Source of the DNA: Deltaproteobacteria bacterium
Lineage (GTDB): Bacteria; Myxococcota; Polyangia; Polyangiales; B10-G4
Reading direction: 5' to 3'
NCBI GenBank assembly: GCA_019312705.1
Contig: JAFDCW010000074.1
Span: 1 to 10,242 of the forward strand
DNA length: 10,242 nucleotides
The notes beneath the pieces were generated by a model, which saw only the letters and a list, made by a program, of their open reading frames with translations, was not told the origin of the DNA and did not search any database. Shown piece by piece: positions 1-5,877 of this stretch (its first letter is position 1; each line of letters begins with the position of its first letter). The translations under genes and the position numbers were made by a program.

Positions 1-1770
1 AGAGCCGCTGTACCCATGCATACCGACGACCCAGAGGGGCTCGGGGCATGAGAGGGTAGCGGCGCGGGCATCGTGGGCGCGCCCACCGATTCCGGGCGAC
101 CCGGGCGGTCGCTCCGGCTCGCAGCGAGGCGCCGCGTAGGTGACCCAGAGCGGGCCCACGATGAGGTGCAGAGACCGGACGCGAGCCCCATCGGCGCAGT
201 ACGCGGTGACCCGGTCCTTCGCGGGGCCGCCAACGGCCCAAACCCGGCGGCCGGCCTCGACCGCGTCGACGTCGTAGAGCCAATAGTCACCGACCCGCAC
301 CCGGAACGAGAGCCAGGGGTTGTCTCGGGCGGCCTTGGGCTCCGCGTAGGCGCGGAGGAGGAGGACGTCATAGCGAGAGAGCACCGGATGGTTCGCATAG
401 TTCTCCTCGTTGATGCGATCGAAGAGCTGGCGCGGCTGGTAGCGGATGGGCGTATAGGAGCGGCGAGCGAAGCTGTCGTTCGTGACCCCGCCGTTTTGCA
501 TCACGTGCATCGCTTTGGGGATGTGCCAGTGAACGTTCCCGTAGAAGGTCTGGTCCATGAGCTCCGGATAGACCACGGCGAGGCGAGTCCTATCCTCGAT
601 GGTCGCGACGGCCGCTTCGAGGTCGCCGAGGCCGTCCCGCTCCCACGCGACGAAGCGCCCCGCCACCACGAGGGGGTACGCCACCGCGACGGCCGCGAGC
701 ATCCCCAGGGCGAAGCGATCCAGTTTCTGTTTGAGGTCCGGGGCGGGGCTCACGGCCACGAAGAGGCACACCAGAATGGGCACGCGCCAAGAAACGATCG
801 CGAGCTCACGGAAGTCGATGGGCAGGACGAAGAACGCGGCGAGGCACGCGACGGCCAAGAGAAGCGGCGTGGCGAACTCGACGCGCGCCCGCTTGTCTCG
901 ACGCGGGCCCTCGCCCCTCTGTCGCCACCCCGAGAAGGCGAGGAGAACCCACGCCGTGACGATTAGGGCAAACGCGACCTCGTCCGTCGCGTCTCGAAAG
1001 TACTGCAGAGCCCCGTCGTAGAACTTCCTGGGCATGAGCGACAGGGGCAACCAGAAGGCGTCGAGGGGCCCGTCGGCCCCTTCCTCCCCAGGAGGTCCGC
1101 CGAGGGCATCGAAGATGCCGATGAGCCACGGCACCATGAAGGGGACGGGGGCCGCGAGGGGCGCGAAGCGTAGAACCTGCGCAGGCCGGCGGACGTGCAC
1201 TGCGATGACGAGGGCGACACAGCCGAGGGCGAAGAAGAGCGCTAGGCCGTGAACAAAGAAGATGGCGATGAGAGAGCCGCCGAGGAGGGCTGCGCTCCCG
1301 AGATCGCCGTGATCGGAAAACCGTTTAGCGAGGCCGACGGCTACGAAGAGAAGCGGCACTGCGACGAGGAAATTGAGAAGCCCGAAATTGGTCAGGCCCC
1401 CATAGACGAAGGGGAACGCGGCGAAGGCGAGCCACGGCGAGCGACCGAAGACGCGGCAGAGGAAGAGGATGGAAAGGGGGAGCGTGAGGGCGAATAGGCC
1501 GAAAAGCAGCTTCGCGACCACGCGGGCGTCGGCGATGCCTCCGAGAGCCTGGGCGGCGACCAGGCTGAATGTATTCGGCGCGAGGCCTTCGAAGCGCGTG
1601 TACACCTCGGCGTAGTTCGTCGCCGGGTCGTCGTAACGGATGACGGCGTCCATCAGCTCGATGTGGCCGCCGAGATCACCCATCGGGACCCACCGAACAG
1701 ACCAGAGCGGCACCTGCGTCGCCACCAGAGCCAGGACGAAGACGGCCGCGAATAGGCGGGAAGACCGCAC
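1..1770 (-). CDS. Polytopic membrane protein, GT-C glycosyltransferase-like, C-terminus cut by window edge
   Basis: Reading the minus strand from GTG at 1770 gives 590 codons without a stop to the left edge, so the gene is partial. An in-frame TAG at 1771-1773 abuts the GTG, so the start cannot lie further upstream. The next ATG (codon 30) would remove the first hydrophobic segment (about residues 6-23). A GAGGG lies about 10 nt upstream. Hydrophobic segments follow at about 85-105, 113-148, 160-192, 200-222 and several more to about 380, then a mostly soluble C-terminal part. Between the first two segments is a non-cytoplasmic loop with D32-x-x-x-H36, followed by a Tyr/Asp-rich stretch. One N-terminal helix, an acidic first loop, many helices and a soluble C-terminal domain match the general plan of GT-C (lipid-linked sugar) glycosyltransferases. 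I do not recognise a specific family, so that activity is inference. No sugar-pathway neighbours are visible. Confidence 0.8.
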   Translation of the reverse strand, partial: MRSSRLFAAVFVLALVATQVPLWSVRWVPMGDLGGHIELMDAVIRYDDPATNYAEVYTRFEGLAPNTFSLVAAQALGGIADARVVAKLLFGLFALTLPLSILFLCRVFGRSPWLAFAAFPFVYGGLTNFGLLNFLVAVPLLFVAVGLAKRFSDHGDLGSAALLGGSLIAIFFVHGLALFFALGCVALVIAVHVRRPAQVLRFAPLAAPVPFMVPWLIGIFDALGGPPGEEGADGPLDAFWLPLSLMPRKFYDGALQYFRDATDEVAFALIVTAWVLLAFSGWRQRGEGPRRDKRARVEFATPLLLAVACLAAFFVLPIDFRELAIVSWRVPILVCLFVAVSPAPDLKQKLDRFALGMLAAVAVAYPLVVAGRFVAWERDGLGDLEAAVATIEDRTRLAVVYPELMDQTFYGNVHWHIPKAMHVMQNGGVTNDSFARRSYTPIRYQPRQLFDRINEENYANHPVLSRYDVLLLRAYAEPKAARDNPWLSFRVRVGDYWLYDVDAVEAGRRVWAVGGPAKDRVTAYCADGARVRSLHLIVGPLWVTYAAPRCEPERPPGSPGIGGRAHDARAATLSCPEPLWVVGMHGYSGS

Positions 1771-1904
1771 CTAGGCCCGCCCTCGGTCTATTGCGGAATC
1801 GCTCATGACCTGAGGCGGTGGCTCGCCCTCGCGCGAGCACTCGTCAGGGGGTGGCCGGAACGCCGCATGGCCCGGAGGGTATCGAAATGAGCCACGAACC
1901 CTCA

Positions 1905-1928
1905 AGCGCGCGAGCGCGCAAGCGCGCT
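1905..1928. repeat. Three tandem 8-bp repeats, AGCGCGC plus one variable base
   Basis: AGCGCGC occurs at 1905, 1913 and 1921 with an exact 8-bp period; the eighth base is g, a, then t. The block is also a partial palindrome because AGCGCGC at the left pairs with GCGCGCT at the right. It lies about 190 bp upstream of the lipoprotein gene at 2116. Its function is unknown: it could be a regulator site array or simple GC-rich slippage sequence. Confidence 0.6.
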
Positions 1929-2002
1929 GCCATCCGACTGCCCTGGACTGCAGCGGGAAATCGCTGTTGCCCGCGAGGGGGCGCAGAAAATGATCCGAGG
2001 CA

Positions 2003-2048
2003 CCGGAGAAGCGCCTCGTCGGCGCCGGAGAAGCGCCTCGTCGGCGCC
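2003..2048. repeat. Perfect 22-bp tandem duplication
   Basis: The unit that begins GGAGAAGCGCC and ends GTCGGCGCC is present at 2005-2026 and again, base for base, at 2027-2048. The period-22 identity extends left to 2003. The repeat ends 67 bp before the ATG at 2116. The period is close to two helical turns, which would put a bound protein on the same DNA face, but a recent slippage duplication is an equally good explanation. Confidence 0.85.
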
Positions 2049-2115
2049 TTTTACGTTCCGGCATTTGAATTCACTCCGGTTTCGAGCAGGCATGACGCCT
2101 GCACGACGGTGACCC

Positions 2116-3225
2116 ATGTCTGCACACAGGATTTTCTCGTGGTTGTCCCTGCACGTCGTGGTGTTCGGGCTAACGGGCTGCCTCGGGGCTTCCCTCGGCG
2201 ACGGCACCCTTGGGGAGGATGGCTGGGAGCCGCCCCTCGACGCCAGGGCGTGCCCGAGCGACCCCGATGCATTCATCGGCGGCGATCCTACCCTCGTCGA
2301 GTGTCCAGACTATTGGACCTGTGAAGACCTCGCCACGGGCACCAAGCGCTGCAGCAACCCGGGCCCCGATTATCCCGGTGGCGGCGACTGGGAATGCCAC
2401 GACGAGGGCGGCGCTACGGTATGTGAAGGCGACAGCTATCCCGATGACGGAGGCGGAGGCGACTGGGATTGCACGCGCGAGGGTGACCTCGTGGTCTGCC
2501 GTGACGACACGCCGGACCTGCCCGACGGGGGCGGCGGCGGCGGCTGGGATTGTGCGTACTGGAACGAGTTCCGCGTTTGCGACGATGATGGCGGAGACGA
2601 ACCAGGCTACCCAGATGACGGCGGTGACGTTTGCTTCTCCGCGGTAGACGACCCGACATCAGAGGTCCTCGTACGGGGCGGCTACTACTTCGAGACTCTC
2701 GCTGGCCGTGACGTCATCCACGTCGCGCTCATCTTCAGCGATGCGTTTGTGGACAACTCGTACGGCGTCAACTCTTCGGACGGTTATGGCCGCCGCGAAG
2801 AGGGGCATCGATTCCGGGATCTGGTTTCGAGCGACCACGCCGAAGTGGGCTTCCGCGACGCCTCCGGGGCCGAGGTTCTCCTCGCGAAGCTCGACTACTT
2901 CACCGACGAAGGCGCAACGACGAGCGGCTACGACGCGCTCGGAGTCTCGGGGGGGGACGGAAGAGTGCTCGACGGCGACGGCGACGCTCTGGTCGCCGCG
3001 AGTTCATCGCTGGACCGCAACTTCAACGAACTCGGATGTGTCTTCACCGAAGACTCGCCGACTGCGGACGAGTGCCCAGAGTGGGAGAATCGGGTCATCT
3101 ACGATGTATGGCTCGACGCCGACGCCTTTGCCGGCGGCTTTGGCGGCGTGACCCTCGAATACGTGCACGCCTCCCCGAGCAGGACCGACAACACGGTGAT
3201 CGTGCACGAAGGTGAATGCCCCTGA
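2116..3225 (+). CDS. Lipoprotein with four W-x-C...C mini-repeats and a C-terminal beta-rich domain
   Basis: The 369-residue product begins with a lipoprotein signal whose lipobox is L-T-G-C, with the acylated Cys at 22. Leu, not Asp, follows the Cys, so by the E. coli rule it would go to the outer membrane. Residues 66-155 hold four W-x-C-x(8 or 9)-C modules (Cys pairs 69/79, 94/103, 119/128, 146/155), separated by Asp/Gly/Pro-rich linkers. From about 173 to 369 a domain rich in predicted beta strands follows. Its end (around residues 328-366: V-I-Y-D-V-W, then Y-V-H-A-S-P-S) resembles uncharacterised extracellular beta-sandwich domains; this is recollection, not a search result. No clear Shine-Dalgarno precedes the ATG, but the signal peptide fixes the start closely. 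The gene is convergent with the MYXO-CTERM-like gene, with 32 bp between stops. Specific function is unknown; a surface binding or structural role is inferred. Confidence 0.85.
   Translation: MSAHRIFSWLSLHVVVFGLTGCLGASLGDGTLGEDGWEPPLDARACPSDPDAFIGGDPTLVECPDYWTCEDLATGTKRCSNPGPDYPGGGDWECHDEGGATVCEGDSYPDDGGGGDWDCTREGDLVVCRDDTPDLPDGGGGGGWDCAYWNEFRVCDDDGGDEPGYPDDGGDVCFSAVDDPTSEVLVRGGYYFETLAGRDVIHVALIFSDAFVDNSYGVNSSDGYGRREEGHRFRDLVSSDHAEVGFRDASGAEVLLAKLDYFTDEGATTSGYDALGVSGGDGRVLDGDGDALVAASSSLDRNFNELGCVFTEDSPTADECPEWENRVIYDVWLDADAFAGGFGGVTLEYVHASPSRTDNTVIVHEGECP
2311..2580 (+). repeat. Four tandem W-x-C-x(8-9)-C protein modules
   Basis: The codons for residues 66-155 encode Trp at 67, 92, 117 and 144, a 25-25-27 residue period. 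Each Trp is followed two residues later by Cys, with a second Cys 8-9 residues after that. Linkers are almost pure Asp/Gly/Pro/Tyr. Each module can close one short disulfide loop. The last three are most alike (D-W-E-C, D-W-D-C, G-W-D-C, each ending V-C); the first is divergent. Confidence 0.75.
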
Positions 3226-3257
3226 GGGATGACTTCCCACCCCCGAAGTGCTCGAAC

Positions 3258-5228
3258 TCAGCGCCGTCGGCGGCGCAATAGCCCGAACGCGGTCAGGAAC
3301 ACGAGGAGGAGACCGCCCGTCGAGGAGCCACCGCCCGTCGTCCGGCAGGCGCAGCCGCCTTCTTCGGGCAGCGTGCCGCCGTCCGCCATGCCGGAGTCGA
3401 CGCCGCCACCGTCTCCGGTGCCTGCGTCCCTTCCGGTCCCATCGGGGATGCAGCTGCCAGCGGAACAGCGGAATCCGTCGCCGCAATCGACGCCGGCGCA
3501 CGGGTCGGCAACACAGGCCCCATCCCGGCAGATTTGCCCCGGCACGCAGCTCACTCCCGTGCACGCTTCGAAGCACTCGCCGCCGCGGCAAACCAGCCCC
3601 GTGGGGCAGATGATGCGGGAGCAGAGGTCGGCGACGCAGGAGCCGTCCATGCAGACCTGGCCGAGGGGGCAGGTCACGCCCGCGCACCCATCGATGCAGG
3701 AGCCTCCCGCACAGATCTCGCTCGCCCCGCAGACGGCGGTCTCGCAGCCGGGGTCGACGCACTCGCCGACCGTCGGAGACGCCTCGCGCTCATCGCACGC
3801 TTCCGTCGAGGGGCAGAGCGGCGCCACGAGTTCGTCGCAGATGCACGAGGGGCCGCAGACCGTGAGGGCGTCCGGATCACTGGCGACGCACACCTGATTG
3901 GCGGGGCAGACGACGCCGCCGCAAGGGTCCACGCACGCGCCGTCGATGCAACTTTCCCCGGCGGGGCAGACGACGCCGGTGCACGGTTCGACGCAAGCGC
4001 CGCCGCGGCACAGGGTCCCGGTCGGGCACGGCTCGGTTCGAGCACTGCACGCCGAGTCGACGCAGACGTTGCTCACGCAGTCGAAGCCATCGGCGCATCC
4101 CCCTTCGAAGCACTGGGGCACGCAGAGCCCGGTGCCGTCGTCGCAGAGCGTGCCCTCGGGGCACGCCGCCGCCGCCAAACAGTCGAGGTCTCGGGTGGCG
4201 TTGCACGGCTCGAAGGCGCCGGGGTGCACCGTGGGGTCGGTGTCGTCGCAATCGCCGCCGCCGCAGGCGGCGTCTCGGTGACCGTCGCCGTCGGCGTCCA
4301 CGCAGATCCCGGTGTCATCTTCGTTGAGCCCAGCGATGGTGTCGAGCTCGTCGTCGGCGCTATGAAAGACGCACTCGGGCCCGGGATTTCCGTCGTTGCC
4401 CGCCTGGATCGCCACGTAGCGGAAGGTGATTCCGCAGGGTAGCGCCCAGACCGTGACCAAAGCATCGGCGACCGCATCGCCGCCGGTCGAGTCCCGGAGG
4501 AAGGTCCCCAGATCTGCTCGCCCCGCGTCGCCGGAGCCCGTCGCCGTGGCGTTTCGGGTCCACCCTTCGGTGAAGACCCGGATCATGAGCGCGGGATTCC
4601 ACTGCGCCGGATTTGGGGCATCGACCGGCGCGATTTCCGTCGCCCCGGGATTGTTCGAGAGCCACACGGTGTACTCGAAGGCCTCGCAGGGGAGAGGGGC
4701 GTGGTCGGTGATCGGGAAGAGCACGACCCGGTTTGCTTCTCCTCCGAGGTCGTAGATGCGCCCTCGCCATGGCACGTAAAAGCCCGGCGCCCCGTCGGTG
4801 ACGACGGCGCCGGAATCGTCCGTCCGGAGGACCTGAGTCCAATACCAGTCGAGGTCGTTCGCTTGGAAGCTCGGGTCGAGGCCTCCGGCGGGGCTGCAGC
4901 CGGCGACCGTGGGGGTACAGCAGGTGTAGCCCGAGAGGATCGTCGGATCGTAGGTCTGCCCGATGCAGCCGTTTACTCCGCCGACCAGCGAGGCGAAGGT
5001 GAGCTCCGGCCCGTAGCGACCGTCGCTGGTCTGAAAGATGTCTTCGACGACTCCATCGACCCGCGCGTCGCGGACCACGTTCAGGCACATGTCCCCGGTC
5101 GTATCGACGCAGGTCGCCTGGGCCTCGGCCCCCCGCGGTGAGGCAAGGAGCAGGGCCAGGGCCGCAACCGAGAGCCTGAGGTCGAGGGGGGAGATCGAAA
5201 GAAGGGAAGAAACGGGGGAAGACGACAC
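3258..5228 (-). CDS. Secreted cysteine-rich protein with MopE-type metal-binding motif and MYXO-CTERM-like tail
   Basis: This 656-residue protein starts at GTG 5228, supported by a good Shine-Dalgarno (AAGGTGAGG, 5-nt spacer). A signal peptide spans about residues 1-37, with likely cleavage after A-E-A. Residues 40-305 form an unrecognised globular domain. Residues 311-350 match the putative metal-binding (MopE/PF11617-type) motif, with D-A-D-G-D-G-H, then G-D-C-D-D and H-P-G-A. About ten Cys-rich units follow (373-594), approximately C-x-G-V-x-C-P-x-G-x-x-C-x-x-G-x-C-V, likely disulfide-rich. An Asp/Gly linker (595-622) leads to C626-A-C628, a hydrophobic stretch and five terminal Arg. That tail fits MYXO-CTERM, the Myxococcota sorting signal, and implies processing and surface display or release. 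The gene is divergent from the P460-like gene across 63 bp. The metal it binds, if any, cannot be told from sequence. Confidence 0.9.
   Translation of the reverse strand: MSSSPVSSLLSISPLDLRLSVAALALLLASPRGAEAQATCVDTTGDMCLNVVRDARVDGVVEDIFQTSDGRYGPELTFASLVGGVNGCIGQTYDPTILSGYTCCTPTVAGCSPAGGLDPSFQANDLDWYWTQVLRTDDSGAVVTDGAPGFYVPWRGRIYDLGGEANRVVLFPITDHAPLPCEAFEYTVWLSNNPGATEIAPVDAPNPAQWNPALMIRVFTEGWTRNATATGSGDAGRADLGTFLRDSTGGDAVADALVTVWALPCGITFRYVAIQAGNDGNPGPECVFHSADDELDTIAGLNEDDTGICVDADGDGHRDAACGGGDCDDTDPTVHPGAFEPCNATRDLDCLAAAACPEGTLCDDGTGLCVPQCFEGGCADGFDCVSNVCVDSACSARTEPCPTGTLCRGGACVEPCTGVVCPAGESCIDGACVDPCGGVVCPANQVCVASDPDALTVCGPSCICDELVAPLCPSTEACDEREASPTVGECVDPGCETAVCGASEICAGGSCIDGCAGVTCPLGQVCMDGSCVADLCSRIICPTGLVCRGGECFEACTGVSCVPGQICRDGACVADPCAGVDCGDGFRCSAGSCIPDGTGRDAGTGDGGGVDSGMADGGTLPEEGGCACRTTGGGSSTGGLLLVFLTAFGLLRRRRR
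3261..3276. other. Perfect GC hairpin inside the Arg-tail codons
   Basis: GCGCCG-TCGG-CGGCGC is a perfect 6-bp stem with a 4-nt loop. It lies directly before the stop codon of the minus-strand MYXO-CTERM-like gene and 35 bp past the stop of the convergent plus-strand gene. There is no T-tract. It may slow transcription from the plus strand, but it may also be a by-product of the CGN codons for the poly-Arg tail. Confidence 0.4.
3261..3359 (-). other. MYXO-CTERM-like C-terminal sorting signal (residues 624-656)
   Basis: The tail has the three expected parts: a Gly/Cys patch (G-G-C-A-C-R), a short Gly/Ser stretch leading into a Leu-rich membrane segment (about 639-651), and a terminal R-R-R-R-R. 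In known MYXO-CTERM proteins the conserved Cys is the processing and lipid-attachment site; assigning that role to C626 or C628 is inference. Confidence 0.85.
4179..4298 (-). other. MopE-type putative metal-binding motif (residues 311-350)
   Basis: The segment reads D-A-D-G-D-G-H-R-D, a short Cys/Gly-rich link, G-D-C-D-D-T-D-P-T, then H-P-G-A and further Cys residues. This is the PF11617-type pattern found in many secreted bacterial proteins and named after Methylococcus MopE. The D-x-D-x-D-G core is also calcium-loop-like, so the metal is uncertain. Confidence 0.85.
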
Positions 5229-5233
5229 GGATA

Positions 5234-5242
5234 CCTCACCTT
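5234..5242 (-). promoter_or_regulatory. Strong Shine-Dalgarno that fixes a GTG start
   Basis: Read on the minus strand, AAGGTGAGG lies 5 nt before GTG 5228. An ATG just upstream of it on the minus strand is out of frame. The site therefore favours the GTG as the true start of the MYXO-CTERM-like gene. Confidence 0.7.
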
Positions 5243-5291
5243 CATCCTAGCGCGACGAGCATCTCCTTGTCATTCGACCTATCCTTGGACC

Positions 5292-5852
5292 ATGGGCCCC
5301 CCGGCACCGATCGTCGTCCTCGTCGGCCTCGTCGCCTTGGCTTTCGCTCCCCTGGCCCTGGGTTGTGGTCAGACCGACGAACCGGTTCCCGTCGGTGATT
5401 CATTCATCGCGCTCAGCCGTGATTTCGTCGGTTTCACAGAATGGGAGCGCTTTGCCGTGCCCGGCGATGCCATCCCCACCGGCGCCGCGCCGGGCCCGGC
5501 CTACGTCTATGCGCGGGAGCTACCACCGCCGGGGCTCTCCCGGTTTCCCGTGGGCACCATGCTCGTCAAGACGATCGAACCCGCGGATCTGACTCAGTGG
5601 ACCATTCACGCCATGGTGAAGCGCAGCCCGACCTTCAACGCCGAGGGCACGGTGGGTTGGGAGTTTTTCGAGCTCGTACTGACCGCCGACCAGGAGCCCG
5701 TGATCCTCTGGCGCGGCACCGGGCCTCCCAGCGGCCACGGCTACGGAACCGTCGGTGACCCGACCGCCATTCCCCTCGTCTGCAGCGACTGCCACGCCGG
5801 GGCCTGGACCAACGACGGCGTGCTCACCGCAGACCTGCGCCTCTCGCCATGA
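5292..5852 (+). CDS. Cytochrome P460-like heme lipoprotein
   Basis: The 186-residue product carries a lipoprotein signal with lipobox A-L-G-C, acylated Cys at 25, followed by Gly. Near the C-terminus is a c-type heme motif, C164-S-D-C167-H168. The order of landmarks fits the cytochrome P460 family: an F-x-x-W-x-x-F start (about 46-54), Y-V-Y-A-R (71-75), F-P-V-G-T-M-L-V-K (85-93), a Met-Val-Lys segment (108-110), G-W-E-F-F-E (122-127), then CxxCH. By spacing from the heme His, K93 and E124 sit near where I recall the cross-linked Lys and distal Glu of Nitrosomonas P460, but this is from memory, not alignment. P460 enzymes oxidise hydroxylamine; relatives (cytochrome c'-beta) bind NO or CO, and many distant members have no known activity. 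The motif implies periplasmic heme attachment. Its closest neighbour is the divergent MopE-motif gene. Confidence 0.8.
   Translation: MGPPAPIVVLVGLVALAFAPLALGCGQTDEPVPVGDSFIALSRDFVGFTEWERFAVPGDAIPTGAAPGPAYVYARELPPPGLSRFPVGTMLVKTIEPADLTQWTIHAMVKRSPTFNAEGTVGWEFFELVLTADQEPVILWRGTGPPSGHGYGTVGDPTAIPLVCSDCHAGAWTNDGVLTADLRLSP
5781..5795 (+). other. CxxCH c-type heme attachment motif
   Basis: The codons TGC AGC GAC TGC CAC encode C-S-D-C-H (residues 164-168), the only such motif in this lipoprotein. Its position about 20 residues from the C-terminus is typical of cytochrome P460-like proteins. Confidence 0.85.
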
Positions 5853-5877
5853 GCATCGGGCTTCGGCCAGGGGCTCA
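5850..5877. terminator. Candidate bidirectional terminator between convergent genes
   Basis: TGAGC (5850-5854) pairs with GCTCA (5873-5877), and inside it GGC-TTCG-GCC (5859-5868) forms a stable C(TTCG)G tetraloop stem. The two outer arms contain the stop codons of both convergent genes. There is no T-tract on either side, so intrinsic termination is uncertain; the unpaired bases between the stems weaken it. Confidence 0.35.

Larger units (their letters stand above)
1771..2115. other. 345-bp divergent non-coding region
   Basis: This gap separates the divergent genes at 1770 (minus) and 2116 (plus) and should hold both promoters. I could not pick out a convincing -35/-10 pair. It contains a three-copy 8-bp repeat (1905-1928), a short dyad CAGCG-6 nt-CGCTG (1951-1966) and a 22-bp tandem duplication (2003-2048). 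Short open frames cross it on both strands, but they are Arg/Pro-rich, lack ribosome-binding sites and overlap better genes. Confidence 0.6.

Noticed and set aside
73..966. Plus-strand open frame of 297 codons at the left end
   Set aside because: It is antisense to the membrane-protein gene, Arg/Glu/Gly-rich, and has no hydrophobic core or recognised motif. The minus-strand frame gives a coherent multi-helix protein.
1818..2324. Plus-strand 168-codon open frame spanning the gap into the first lipoprotein gene
   Set aside because: It overlaps the lipoprotein start out of frame and encodes no signal, domain or sensible composition.
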